Below are positions 17,012-24,628 of a DNA stretch of 64,000 nt, piece by piece. Numbering within the stretch: position 1 is the stretch's first letter; every line of letters starts with the position of its first letter. Both the position numbers and the translations under genes were made by a program. Source of the DNA: Mycolicibacterium rhodesiae (lineage in GTDB: Bacteria; Actinomycetota; Actinomycetes; Mycobacteriales; Mycobacteriaceae); contig NZ_MVIH01000011.1 in the NCBI RefSeq assembly GCF_002086695.1, positions 1 to 64,000 of the forward strand, in the 5' to 3' direction. The notes under the pieces were generated by a model. That model saw only the letters and a program-made list of their open reading frames with translations. It was not told the DNA's origin and ran no database searches.

Positions 17012-17580
17012 TTGGCGGACGCGCGAGTGATCCTGTTGGCCAGCAGCGTCTGGAACGGCGCACGCGATTTGGAGGCTTCCTCGTAGGCCAGTAGCGCTTC
17101 GAGGTCGGCCACGCTGAGCGACTGCAGCCTGGCGCGCAGTTGCGCCAGGGTCAGCGACTCGTAGTCGAGCTCCTCGGCGATCGGCGGCGCGCTCTTGGTG
17201 GCCGTGGCAACAGAGGAGGGCTGGGCCGAGTTCTGCGACTTCGCCTCCACGCCGTCGGTGGTGCTGTACAGGGCGAACCGGCCTTCGGTGAGGCGCTCCC
17301 CGTCCTGCGCTGGGGCGTCGTCGTCCTCGTCGGCGGAGTCCTCGTCGAAGGTCGCCCACTCTGGCTGCTCGTCCTTCGGCGGGAAGATGTTCTCCAGGGC
17401 GCTGTCGCCCTTGATCACCAGATCAGCGAGGTCCTGCTGCATCTTCATCACGATGTGTGCGACGGTGCTCGCCACCGTCATCGGGTACATCAGGATGGTT
17501 TGCGGCAGCTTGCGGGTTTCTTCGAGAGCGGTGACGGCGGCGCCGACCAGCAGACGAACCCCGTACGGTGCAGTTGCCAT
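17008..17580 (-). CDS. lipid droplet-associated protein (Rv1109c-like)
   Basis: 190 residues in the family annotated in mycobacteria as lipid droplet-associated. The N-terminal ~60 residues (MATAPYGVRLLVGAAVTALEETRKLPQTILMYPMTVASTVAHIV) are amphipathic/hydrophobic and could bind a droplet or membrane surface. An acidic linker (EDSADEDDDAP) follows. The C-terminal helices (ESLTLAQLRARLQSLSVADLEALLAYEE) resemble a SAP-like or Rho-N-like helical unit, which is only a resemblance. It heads the operon with xseA and xseB. A TANNNT box lies 7 nt before the ATG. Confidence 0.82.
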   Translation of the reverse strand: MATAPYGVRLLVGAAVTALEETRKLPQTILMYPMTVASTVAHIVMKMQQDLADLVIKGDSALENIFPPKDEQPEWATFDEDSADEDDDAPAQDGERLTEGRFALYSTTDGVEAKSQNSAQPSSVATATKSAPPIAEELDYESLTLAQLRARLQSLSVADLEALLAYEEASKSRAPFQTLLANRITRASAK

Positions 17581-17587
17581 GGGCCCC

Positions 17588-17593
17588 AGCCTA
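17588..17593 (-). promoter_or_regulatory. -10 box TAGGCT, leaderless start of the Rv1109c-like/xseA/xseB operon
   Basis: Minus-strand TANNNT hexamer, 7 nt before ATG 17580. It is paired with the divergent ispH promoter only 28 bp away. Confidence 0.6.
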
Positions 17594-17621
17594 CGGCTGG
17601 CCCGCCGAGGTTGCGGGAACG

Positions 17622-17627
17622 TACCCT
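17622..17627 (+). promoter_or_regulatory. -10 box TACCCT, leaderless start of ispH
   Basis: TANNNT hexamer 6 nt before ATG 17634. It supports the 333-residue form over the longer in-frame ATG at 17568, which would overlap the divergent gene. Confidence 0.6.
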
Positions 17628-17633
17628 GAAAGC

Positions 17634-18635
17634 ATGCCGCCTACCGTCAACATGGGGATTCCCGGTGCCGCCAGCACGGCTGCCGAGCCCGTTACCGGCA
17701 AGCGGGTGCTGCTGGCCGAACCGCGCGGTTACTGCGCGGGCGTGGACCGCGCCGTCGAGACCGTCGAACGCGCCCTGGAGAAACACGGGGCACCTGTCTA
17801 CGTGCGCCACGAGATCGTGCACAACCGCTACGTGGTGGACACCCTGGCCAAAGCCGGCGCGGTGTTCGTCGAGCAGACCGATGAGGTACCCGAAGGGGCC
17901 ATCGTGGTCTTCTCGGCGCACGGCGTGGCGCCGACCGTGCACGAGGAGGCGGCTGCCCGCAACCTGCAGACCATCGATGCCACCTGCCCGCTGGTCACCA
18001 AGGTGCACAACGAGGCCAAGCGGTTCGCCCGGGACGACTACGACATCCTGCTCGTCGGCCACGAGGGCCACGAAGAGGTCGTCGGCACCGCCGGTGAGGC
18101 GCCTGACCACGTTCAGGTGGTCGACAATCCGGACGCGGTGGACAAAGTGACCGTGCGGGACCCGAACAAGGTGATCTGGCTGTCCCAGACCACGCTGAGC
18201 GTCGACGAGACCATGGAGACGGTGCGACGGCTGCGGGAGAAGTTCCCGACGCTGCAGGACCCGCCCAGCGACGACATCTGCTACGCCACCCAGAACCGGC
18301 AGGGCGCGGTCAAAGCGATGGCGCCGGAGTGCGATCTGGTGATCGTCGTGGGCTCGCGGAATTCGTCGAACTCGGTACGGCTGGTGGAGGTGGCCCTCGG
18401 CGCCGGCTCGAAGGCGGCCAAGCTGGTGGACTACGCCGACGACATCGACCCGGCCTGGTTGTCGGGTGTCACGACCGTCGGCGTGACATCGGGTGCCTCG
18501 GTTCCCGAGGTGCTGGTGCGCGGCGTGCTCGACCGGCTGGCCGAATACGGTTACGGCACCGTGCAGACGGTGACGACCGCGAACGAGACGCTGGTGTTCG
18601 CGCTGCCGCGCGAGATCAGGCCCGCCCGCAGCTAG
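17634..18635 (+). CDS. ispH: 4-hydroxy-3-methylbut-2-enyl diphosphate reductase
   Basis: A 333-residue IspH (LytB). The last enzyme of the non-mevalonate pathway, it reduces HMBPP to IPP and DMAPP with a [4Fe-4S] cluster. The three cluster cysteines are C34 (RGYCAGVDRA), C118 (DATCPLV) and C216 (DDICYATQNRQ). Substrate-binding HEIVHN, SAHGV and the SSNSVRLVEV segment are present, and the catalytic Glu lies in the HEGHEEVVGT region. Its position between the Rv1109c-like and DUF6542 genes matches M. tuberculosis lytB2. A hairpin follows the stop at 18669-18716. Confidence 0.96.
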   Translation: MPPTVNMGIPGAASTAAEPVTGKRVLLAEPRGYCAGVDRAVETVERALEKHGAPVYVRHEIVHNRYVVDTLAKAGAVFVEQTDEVPEGAIVVFSAHGVAPTVHEEAAARNLQTIDATCPLVTKVHNEAKRFARDDYDILLVGHEGHEEVVGTAGEAPDHVQVVDNPDAVDKVTVRDPNKVIWLSQTTLSVDETMETVRRLREKFPTLQDPPSDDICYATQNRQGAVKAMAPECDLVIVVGSRNSSNSVRLVEVALGAGSKAAKLVDYADDIDPAWLSGVTTVGVTSGASVPEVLVRGVLDRLAEYGYGTVQTVTTANETLVFALPREIRPARS

Positions 18636-18668
18636 TTCCGCGACTCAGCGGGCTCAAGGCCCGCCGAG

Positions 18669-18716
18669 AGTAACGCCGTGGCGGGAAACCAGGTGTTTTC
18701 TCGCCGTGAGGTTACT
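18669..18716 (+). terminator. imperfect hairpin between convergent ispH and DUF6542 gene
   Basis: Arms of 20 nt (18669-18688 and 18697-18716, beginning AGTAAC and ending GTTACT) with an 8-nt loop. 15 of 20 positions are Watson-Crick. Three mismatches become G-U pairs only in plus-strand RNA, giving 18 of 20. That asymmetry points to a role in the ispH transcript. No U-tract follows. Confidence 0.5.
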
Positions 18717-18757
18717 GTCGGCCCGCCCCATCGAAGGGGCCGTTGAATCGGGATCGG

Positions 18758-19918
18758 TCAGCGGTCGGAACGCCAGGATTCGGCGTCCCAGTCATTCGCA
18801 CTGGGGCGACGCGACCTCGGCGGGCGGCTCGGCTCCGGATCGACTTCACCGCGATAACGCACCCGCGACACCGGGTGATGGGTGTCGCTGTCACCGTTCG
18901 TCCGACCGGGCGGACGTTGCCGCGGCGGCGGTTCGTACGGCGGATACGGCTCGTAAGACGGGTAGGGCTCGTATGGCTCGAATCGGCTGCTGCGCCGCGA
19001 GGGTGAGCCGTAGGGATCCCTGCGATCGCGAGGCTCACGCGGTTCGCGGGGCTCACGCGGTTCACGCGGCTCACGAGGCTCGCGCCGTGACGACGTGCGG
19101 CTGTTCGGGTCACGCGGCTGGCGGCGACGCCGCGGGGTCTCGGGATAGTCGAGCGCGTCTGACTCGGCGTCGAGGGGACGGCGACGGGCCGATTGGGGGC
19201 GGGGTCGCTCGGGCGCCTCGGTGATGTCCTCGATCGGGGGACGCGCATGCCGCGAGCGGGTCGGTGCCGGACGCTTGGCGGGCCGCTCCGAGCGGGGACG
19301 CCGTTGCGCGGTCGCGGGCCGGTCGATGCTGTGCTTGCGTTTGGGCGCCTCGTCGGCGTCGTCGTCATCATCGACGTCACCGCGCTGGAGTATCGACGAG
19401 AACTTGGCCGCCAGCCCGGCGAACAGCCCGGGGCCCGCGGCGGTTTCGCCGTCGCCCTCGGCGGGGGCCGTCGCCGGCGATTTGGCCGACATTCCGAAAT
19501 ACCAGCGCACCAACCCGATCAGCAGAACGCCGGCCGAGGTGAACAGCATCAGCGGGAAGCGTTCGATCAGCGGGTAGCCGAAGTTGATCAGGGTGTCCTT
19601 GACGCCGGTGAACGCCGCGCCGTGGAACAGGAAGTAGGAGCCGGGCACCATCACGAACAGGATCAGCGGGGGCTGAATGACGGCCGTGAAAATACTGGAG
19701 TGACGCACCGCGAGAACGGCCGCCACACAGCCGAGCGCGTACATGGCGGCGAAGACGTTGCCGAGTTCCTTGTTGCCTGAGCCCGCATCGAAGGCAAAGC
19801 CAATTGTGGTGGCGATCACAGCAATCAGGACGGCGGCCCACCATGGCACGCCGGACAGGTTCGGGTGCGCCGAGCGGTTCGCGGGCGCCACGGAGGACCT
19901 CGCTCGCTGTGCTGACAC
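18758..19918 (-). CDS. DUF6542 domain membrane protein with disordered Arg/Pro tail (Rv1111c-like)
   Basis: 386 residues from GTG 19918. The first ~145 residues hold about five membrane segments (PWWAAVLIAVIATTIGFAF to LMLFTSAGVLLIGLVRWYFG), the DUF6542 part. The remaining ~240 residues are hydrophilic, rich in Arg, Pro, Ser and acidic residues, and probably disordered and cytosolic. This tail contains six tandem REP tripeptides and a Tyr-Pro segment (YEPYPSYEPYPPYEP). Function is unknown. Position between ispH and ychF matches Rv1111c. A TANNNT box lies 6 nt before the start. Confidence 0.82.
   Translation of the reverse strand: MSAQRARSSVAPANRSAHPNLSGVPWWAAVLIAVIATTIGFAFDAGSGNKELGNVFAAMYALGCVAAVLAVRHSSIFTAVIQPPLILFVMVPGSYFLFHGAAFTGVKDTLINFGYPLIERFPLMLFTSAGVLLIGLVRWYFGMSAKSPATAPAEGDGETAAGPGLFAGLAAKFSSILQRGDVDDDDDADEAPKRKHSIDRPATAQRRPRSERPAKRPAPTRSRHARPPIEDITEAPERPRPQSARRRPLDAESDALDYPETPRRRRQPRDPNSRTSSRREPREPREPREPREPREPRDRRDPYGSPSRRSSRFEPYEPYPSYEPYPPYEPPPRQRPPGRTNGDSDTHHPVSRVRYRGEVDPEPSRPPRSRRPSANDWDAESWRSDR
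19032..19085. repeat. six tandem 9-bp units encoding Arg-Glu-Pro
   Basis: Six consecutive 9-mers of the type GGYTCRCGN (for example GGCTCACGC, GGTTCGCGG) within the DUF6542 gene, read on the minus strand as REP x6. Silent differences between units show they are not a fresh expansion, but such an array could vary in length between strains. Confidence 0.85.
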
Positions 19919-19924
19919 ACGTAG

Positions 19925-19930
19925 ACCGTA
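19925..19930 (-). promoter_or_regulatory. -10 box TACGGT, leaderless start of the DUF6542 gene
   Basis: Minus-strand TANNNT hexamer, 6 nt before GTG 19918. Confidence 0.55.
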
Positions 19931-19996
19931 CCGGCTCCGGCTGAATGTGGACCGTCAGCGGGGCCGCAAGCGGAGGGGTCGTCCGGGGCTTTCTCC

Positions 19997-20002
19997 TAGA
20001 CT
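19997..20002 (+). promoter_or_regulatory. -10 box TAGACT upstream of ychF
   Basis: TANNNT hexamer 9 nt before GTG 20012, slightly far but compatible with a start at or just before the codon. Confidence 0.45.
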
Positions 20003-20011
20003 GTCTTCTCT

Positions 20012-21085
20012 GTGAGCCTGAGCCTCGGAATTGTCGGTCTGCCCAACGTGGGAAAATCGACCCTGTTCAATGCGCTGACCCGCAACAACGTGCTGGCAGC
20101 CAACTATCCGTTCGCCACGATCGAGCCGAATGAGGGCGTCGTCCCGCTGCCCGACCCGCGACTGACCAAACTGGCCGAGATCTTCGGCTCCGAGCGGATC
20201 CTGCCGGCGCCGGTCACGTTCGTCGACATCGCCGGCATCGTCAAAGGCGCCTCGGAGGGCGCGGGGCTGGGCAACAAGTTCCTGGCCAACATCCGCGAGT
20301 GTGACGCGATCTGTCAGGTGGTCCGGGTGTTCGCCGACGACGACGTCGTGCACGTCGACGGCAAGGTGGACCCGAAGTCCGACATCGAGGTCATCGAGAC
20401 CGAGCTGATCCTGGCCGACCTGCAGACCCTGGAGAAGGCGGTGCCCCGGCTGGAGAAGGAAGCCCGCAACAACAAGGACCGCAAGCCGGTTTTCGAGGCC
20501 GCGGTCGCGGCTCAGGAACTGCTCAACGGCGGCACGACGCTGTTCGCCAGCGGCAAGGACTGGTCGCTGCTGCGCGAGCTGAACCTGATGACCATCAAGC
20601 CGTTCCTGTATGTGTTCAACGCCGACGAATCGGTGCTCACCGATGACGCACGGATCGCCGAGCTGCGCGCGCTGGTGGCCCCGGCCGACGCGGTGTTCCT
20701 GGACGCGAAGATCGAGGCCGAGCTCCAGGAACTCGACGACGAGTCGGCGGCCGAGCTGCTGGAGTCGATCGGGCAGAGTGAGCGCGGCCTGGATGCGTTG
20801 GCGCGGGCCGGTTTTCACACGTTGAATCTGCAGACCTACCTGACCGCGGGGCCAAAAGAGGCGCGCGCCTGGACGATTCACCGCGGGGACACCGCGCCGA
20901 AGGCGGCCGGCGTGATCCACACCGACTTCGAGAAGGGCTTCATCAAGGCCGAGGTCGTGTCCTACGACGACTTGGTGGAAGCGGGCACGATGGCCGCGGC
21001 CAAGGCGGCAGGCAAGGTGCGGATGGAAGGTAAGGACTACGTGATGGCAGACGGCGACGTGGTCGAGTTCCGCTTCAACGTCTAG
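20012..21085 (+). CDS. ychF: redox-regulated ATPase YchF (Obg-family P-loop protein)
   Basis: 357 residues, full length. G1 is GLPNVGKSTLFNALT (residues ~8-22), the switch region has NYPFATIEPNEG, G3 is FVDIAGIVKGASEGAGLGNKFL, and the specificity motif NADE stands where other Obg proteins have NKxD, which explains the ATP preference of YchF. The C-terminal TGS-like domain has LQTYLTAGPKEARAWT and HTDFEKGFIKAEV. YchF interacts with ribosomes and translation factors and is linked to stress responses. It matches Rv1112 by position. It ends the left conserved backbone block. Confidence 0.95.
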   Translation: MSLSLGIVGLPNVGKSTLFNALTRNNVLAANYPFATIEPNEGVVPLPDPRLTKLAEIFGSERILPAPVTFVDIAGIVKGASEGAGLGNKFLANIRECDAICQVVRVFADDDVVHVDGKVDPKSDIEVIETELILADLQTLEKAVPRLEKEARNNKDRKPVFEAAVAAQELLNGGTTLFASGKDWSLLRELNLMTIKPFLYVFNADESVLTDDARIAELRALVAPADAVFLDAKIEAELQELDDESAAELLESIGQSERGLDALARAGFHTLNLQTYLTAGPKEARAWTIHRGDTAPKAAGVIHTDFEKGFIKAEVVSYDDLVEAGTMAAAKAAGKVRMEGKDYVMADGDVVEFRFNV

Positions 21086-21490
21086 GTCCAAGTCGTAGGC
21101 TTGTTTGGTGGAGCTGAGGGTTAGGGCTGTCGGCCGCTGTGGGGCCGAAAGCGACCGGGGTGCCTCCGACAAGAGCGTGCATGGTGTCGATGCGCCAGGA
21201 TCGTGTTGGGCGGTAGACGCCAAGGTTGAAAACAGTGAGAGCCATCAACTGAGGATGGGCTCGATCGTTCGTTACTGGGGTGACCGCGAGGGCGCCGATG
21301 CTGACGCAGCGCAGATCGAGCAGGGCAATTGCTTTTACAAGGACACTGGTCGTCGATACTTCGACGCAGTTGTGACGCCGGCGGACGCATACTGGCGGTA
21401 GAGGCGGCCGCCCGGTGGCGCTGTTCACCGAAATTGGACGTGGGGTGTGCGGGTCGCGCCACTGGCCGATGAGGTGCCGAGTGTGGGGGA

Positions 21491-21522
21491 TATGCACGCA
21501 GACAGGCCCTTTTGCGTGCATA
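21491..21522. repeat. 10-bp perfect inverted repeat
   Basis: TATGCACGCA at 21491-21500 and TGCGTGCATA at 21513-21522 with a 12-nt spacer. It is AT-richer than its surroundings and in a gene-free stretch. It could be an operator or a remnant end; the function is not readable. Confidence 0.6.
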
Positions 21523-21596
21523 GGGCCCACAGTCGCGTGCTGAGGAGTGCCCTGGCGAGTCATCGCGCTCAGGGTTGACCTGTCGGTGGGCGGGTC

Positions 21597-21602
21597 TAGC
21601 TT
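21597..21602 (+). promoter_or_regulatory. -10 box TAGCTT, leaderless start of the VOC gene
   Basis: TANNNT hexamer 7 nt before ATG 21610. Confidence 0.55.
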
Positions 21603-21609
21603 GGGCGCC

Positions 21610-22008
21610 ATGAAGCTAGTGTCGATCCGCCTCATCACCGCGGATGTGCAGCGTTTGGCCTCCTTCTACGAGATGGTCACCGGAGCTGACGCGGTCTGGG
21701 CGAACGAACTATTCGCCGAGATTCCCACGCCGGTGGGCACCCTGGCCATCGGAAGCGACAAGACCGTGCCGTTGTTCGGTGTGGGATCTGCCGAGCCGGC
21801 GGCCAATCGCAGTGCCATCATCGAGTTCATCGTCGCTGACGTGGACGCCGAATACGCCCGCCTGCAAGGACAATTGGACGAGGTTGTCACCGAGCCGACC
21901 ACCATGCCGTGGGGAAATCGCGCACTGTTGTTCCGCGACCCCGACGGCAACCTGGTGAACCTGTTCACCCCGGTCAGCGACGATGCTCGAGCCAAGTTCG
22001 GTGTCTAA
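21610..22008 (+). CDS. VOC family protein (glyoxalase/bleomycin-resistance fold)
   Basis: 132 residues with the paired beta-alpha-beta-beta-beta fold of the vicinal oxygen chelate superfamily. LVSIRLITADVQRLASFYEMVTG starts the first half, and FRDPDGNLVNLFTPV ends the second with the usual metal-ligand position near the Asn/Asp loop. Substrate unknown; relatives include dioxygenases, lyases and antibiotic-binding proteins. The TAATG junction at 22006-22010 couples it to the following methyltransferase, suggesting joint action on a small molecule. Confidence 0.82.
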   Translation: MKLVSIRLITADVQRLASFYEMVTGADAVWANELFAEIPTPVGTLAIGSDKTVPLFGVGSAEPAANRSAIIEFIVADVDAEYARLQGQLDEVVTEPTTMPWGNRALLFRDPDGNLVNLFTPVSDDARAKFGV

Positions 22009-22652
22009 TGATGGGCATGCCGCTCGTCGACCGTGCGCTTGCCGGGCTTGCTCGGCAACTCGGTGATCCCACCGGGTTCGCGGGCCGACTCGTCGGGCGC
22101 GTACTCAACCGCGGCAATCGATCAGTCGTCGTCGCTGCGGTCGCCGCCGCGGAGCGCGGGCCGTCCGCCGACATCGCTGACATCGGATTTGGTGGGGGCG
22201 TCGGACTCGACATCTTGCTCGGTCGTGAGGGCACGGTCGTTCACGGCGTCGAGATGTCGGACACGATGCTCGCGCAAGCTCGGCAGCGGTTCGCCGACGC
22301 CATTGCTCGCGGGCGGCTACGTCTGTATGCCGGTCGGATGGAAAGTCTGCCGCTCGACGATTCCGCACTGGACGCGATCATCTCCACTAACACGGTCTAT
22401 TTCGTGCCGGATCTCGCCGCGGCTTTCACCGAGTTGGCTCGAGTGCTGCGGCCCGGCGGGCGACTGGTGCTGGGGGTCGGTGACCCGGATCAGATGACCA
22501 AAATGCCGTTCACCCGCCATGGGTTTCGGTTGCGGCCCATCGATGAACTCGTCTCGGCTATCCGCGACGCGGGTTTCGATCGGATCGAGGACAGGCGCGT
22601 CGGTAATGGTCCGCGCGCCTTCCATCTTCTGGTGTGCGACCTGCCAAGCTGA
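22008..22652 (+). CDS. class I SAM-dependent methyltransferase
   Basis: 214 residues from ATG 22008 (further ATGs at 22011 and 22017 are possible starts). Motif I is ADIGFGGGVGLD (SAM-binding glycine loop), then VHGVEMSDTML (acidic residue for the ribose), STNTVYFVPD, and ARVLRPGGRLVLGVGD. It belongs to the Methyltransf_11 type and resembles UbiE-like enzymes. The first ~50 residues form a helical substrate-side cap. It overlaps the VOC gene by 1 bp and ends 5 bp from the convergent arsR stop. Confidence 0.85.
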   Translation: MMGMPLVDRALAGLARQLGDPTGFAGRLVGRVLNRGNRSVVVAAVAAAERGPSADIADIGFGGGVGLDILLGREGTVVHGVEMSDTMLAQARQRFADAIARGRLRLYAGRMESLPLDDSALDAIISTNTVYFVPDLAAAFTELARVLRPGGRLVLGVGDPDQMTKMPFTRHGFRLRPIDELVSAIRDAGFDRIEDRRVGNGPRAFHLLVCDLPS

Positions 22653-22657
22653 GTGAT

Positions 22658-23023
22658 CTAGCGGCAGCAGTTCGGGTCCAGCACTGTGCAGAGCGCCACC
22701 AGCGCTTCGCGGCGAGGTCGGTGGTAGACGTTCATTCCGCGGCGTTCGGATTCGACCAGACCTGCACGACGCAACTGAGACAGATGGTGGCTGACCGTTG
22801 ATTCGCTCAGGTCGACCGCCTCAGCCAGGTCACAACTACACACCTCGCCCGCGTCCGAACCGAACAGCAGTGAGACCAGTTTGACTCGAACCGGGTCCGC
22901 TAAAGCTTTGAGCCGCAACGCAATCTCGAGCGCCGCCTGATCGCTGACGGGACCGGCGGCCACCGGCGCGCAGCAGACCGGCGCGGACATGTCCACTGTG
23001 GGCAGTGTCTTCGGCATGCCCAC
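22658..23023 (-). CDS. arsR: ArsR/SmtB-family arsenic-responsive repressor
   Basis: 121 residues with a winged-helix domain: LADPVRVKLVSLL, the metal-site helix EVCSCDLAEAV (C62, C64) and the recognition helix STVSHHLSQLRRAGLV. An N-terminal CC pair (C17, C18) plus C62 resembles the Cys15/Cys16/Cys55 site of Corynebacterium glutamicum ArsR, which binds As(III) between subunits. Another CC pair lies at the C-terminus. It is divergent from the cadI-acr3-arsC operon and is the likely repressor of both. The start is GTG 23023 or ATG 23017 in the same frame. Confidence 0.9.
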   Translation of the reverse strand: MGMPKTLPTVDMSAPVCCAPVAAGPVSDQAALEIALRLKALADPVRVKLVSLLFGSDAGEVCSCDLAEAVDLSESTVSHHLSQLRRAGLVESERRGMNVYHRPRREALVALCTVLDPNCCR

Positions 23024-23044
23024 ATCTTGCCATGGATATTGACA

Positions 23045-23089
23045 TACGTCGAAGAGGTGGCATCATCGTGGAGAGCATAGTTCGACATA
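23045..23089. promoter_or_regulatory. candidate ars operator/promoter region
   Basis: Between divergent arsR and cadI. Inverted half-sites TACGTCGAA (23045-23053) and TTCGACATA (23081-23089) flank the region. A consensus -35 TTGACA lies at 23039-23044, with a weak -10 CATCAT 16 nt further. ArsR binding here would shut off the operon. The half-sites are seen directly; the assignment is inferred. Confidence 0.4.
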
Positions 23090-23111
23090 AGCCACATAGG
23101 TAGGAGCCGTC

Positions 23112-23516
23112 ATGTCCCGCGCTCAACTGGCACTCAACGTCGATGACCTGGACGAGGCCATCACGTTCTATTCGAAGCTGTTCAACACCGAACCGGCCAA
23201 GGTGAAGCCGGGTTACGCGAACTTCGCCATCGTCGACCCGCCGTTGAAGCTTGTCCTGCTGGAAAACCCAGGCAAGGGCGGCACCCTCAACCACCTTGGC
23301 GTCGAGGTGGATTCCAGCGCGACCGTCCACGCTGAAATCGCCCGCCTCACCGGCGAAGGTCTGTTCACGGACGAAGAGATCGGCACCACCTGCTGCTTCG
23401 CCACCCAGGACAAGGTATGGGTAACGGCACCCGCCGGCGAGAAATGGGAGGTCTATACCGTCCTCGCGGATTCGGACACGTTCGGCAACAGCCCCGCGAG
23501 TGATGTCTGCTGCTGA
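23112..23516 (+). CDS. cadI: ArsI/CadI family metal/metalloid-induced VOC protein
   Basis: 134 residues, very close in layout to M. tuberculosis CadI (Rv2641): MSRAQLALNVDDL start, FYSKLF, PGYANFAI, NHLGVEV (metal His61), TTCCFATQDKVWVTAP (vicinal C94-C95), EVYTV (metal Glu) and a final CC. Relatives cleave the C-As bond of organoarsenicals (ArsI) or are induced by cadmium. The vicinal cysteines would bind the trivalent metalloid. The usual His5 of ArsI is Gln here, which fits CadI rather than a proven lyase. First gene of the ars operon, with GGAG ribosome site. Confidence 0.88.
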   Translation: MSRAQLALNVDDLDEAITFYSKLFNTEPAKVKPGYANFAIVDPPLKLVLLENPGKGGTLNHLGVEVDSSATVHAEIARLTGEGLFTDEEIGTTCCFATQDKVWVTAPAGEKWEVYTVLADSDTFGNSPASDVCC

Positions 23517-24628
23517 TGGTGAACGCGCCCTCCGCAACTGACATCGATACCGCGGTCGTCGGGAAGCTCTCGCGTCTGGACCGATTTCTGCCGGTATGGA
23601 TCGGCATCGCCATGGCGGTCGGCCTGCTCCTGGGCCGCCTGGTACCAGGCCTGAACACCGCACTGGACAAGGTGCAAGTCGACGGCATCTCGCTGCCGAT
23701 CGCGCTGGGCCTGCTGATCATGATGTACCCGGTACTGGCCAAGGTCCGCTACGACCGCTTGGACACCGTCACCGGGGACCGCAAACTTCTCGTCAGTTCC
23801 CTGCTGTTGAACTGGGTCATCGGACCCGCGCTGATGTTCGCCCTGGCCTGGCTGCTGCTGCCCGACCTACCCGAGTACCGCACCGGACTCATCATCGTCG
23901 GCCTCGCCCGCTGCATTGCGATGGTCATCATCTGGAACGACCTTGCCTGCGGCGACCGCGAAGCCGCCGCCGTTCTCGTCGCCCTCAACTCGGTGTTCCA
24001 GGTCGTCATGTTCGCGGTGCTCGGCTGGTTCTACCTGTCCGTGCTGCCCGGGTGGCTGGGGCTGGAACAGACCACCATCAGCACCTCCCCGTGGCAGATC
24101 GCCAAGTCAGTGCTGATCTTCCTGGGCATCCCGCTACTCGCCGGCTACCTATCCCGGCGGCTCGGCGAGAAAGCCAAGGGCCGCGAATGGTACGAATCCA
24201 CATTCCTGCCGAGGGTCGGACCGTGGGCCCTCTACGGGTTGCTGTTCACCATCGTCATTCTTTTTGCGCTGCAGGGTGATCAGATCACCAGTCGCCCGCT
24301 GGACGTCGTCCGCATCGCTCTCCCGCTACTGGCCTATTTCGCGATCATGTGGGGCGGCGGTTACCTGCTCGGCGCGCTACTCGGTCTGGGTTATCAGCGC
24401 ACGACGACCCTGGCGTTCACCGCGGCGGGCAACAACTTCGAGCTCGCCATCGCGGTTGCGATCGCCACCTACGGCGCAACGTCGGGGCAGGCACTCGCCG
24501 GAGTGGTCGGCCCGCTCATCGAAGTGCCCGTCCTCGTTGCGTTGGTCTACGTCTCCCTCGCACTCCGCCGCCGTTTCACTGACACCGCCGGACCATTGAC
24601 CGCGATGCCTCATAGGAGCAGACCGTGA
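23516..24628 (+). CDS. acr3: ACR3-family arsenite efflux transporter
   Basis: 370 residues with ten membrane segments. The residues essential in C. glutamicum Acr3 are present: the cysteine in LARCIAMVIIWNDLACG (C133) and the glutamate in NNFELAIAVA (E309). It exports As(OH)3 using the membrane potential. The ATG overlaps the cadI stop (TGATG) and the stop overlaps arsC (GTGA), so the three genes are coupled. Unlike the M. tuberculosis fusion, transporter and reductase are separate proteins. Confidence 0.94.
   Translation: MVNAPSATDIDTAVVGKLSRLDRFLPVWIGIAMAVGLLLGRLVPGLNTALDKVQVDGISLPIALGLLIMMYPVLAKVRYDRLDTVTGDRKLLVSSLLLNWVIGPALMFALAWLLLPDLPEYRTGLIIVGLARCIAMVIIWNDLACGDREAAAVLVALNSVFQVVMFAVLGWFYLSVLPGWLGLEQTTISTSPWQIAKSVLIFLGIPLLAGYLSRRLGEKAKGREWYESTFLPRVGPWALYGLLFTIVILFALQGDQITSRPLDVVRIALPLLAYFAIMWGGGYLLGALLGLGYQRTTTLAFTAAGNNFELAIAVAIATYGATSGQALAGVVGPLIEVPVLVALVYVSLALRRRFTDTAGPLTAMPHRSRP

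Larger units (their letters stand above)
21086..21609. other. 524-bp region without a convincing gene
   Basis: The largest gap in the window. Open frames exist on both strands: plus 21105-21401, with an inner ATG at 21255 that would give 48 residues ending VVTPADAYWR, and minus 21075-21638. Neither shows a ribosome site, a known domain or clear mycobacterial codon use. A perfect 10-bp inverted repeat lies at 21491-21522. The region sits at the edge between backbone and variable content and may be a decayed remnant. It also carries the promoter of the VOC gene at its right end. Confidence 0.55.

Noticed and set aside
15773..17359. Longer xseA frame beginning at 17359
   Set aside because: The extra 116 codons are a shadow of the lipid-droplet-protein gene; the GTG at 17011 matches the XseA N-terminus and overlaps the upstream stop by 4 bp.
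21075..21638. 187-codon minus-strand open frame in the gap after ychF
   Set aside because: No ribosome site, no recognisable domain, frequent Thr/Pro/His typical of non-coding frames. I kept only the note that a decayed fragment is possible.
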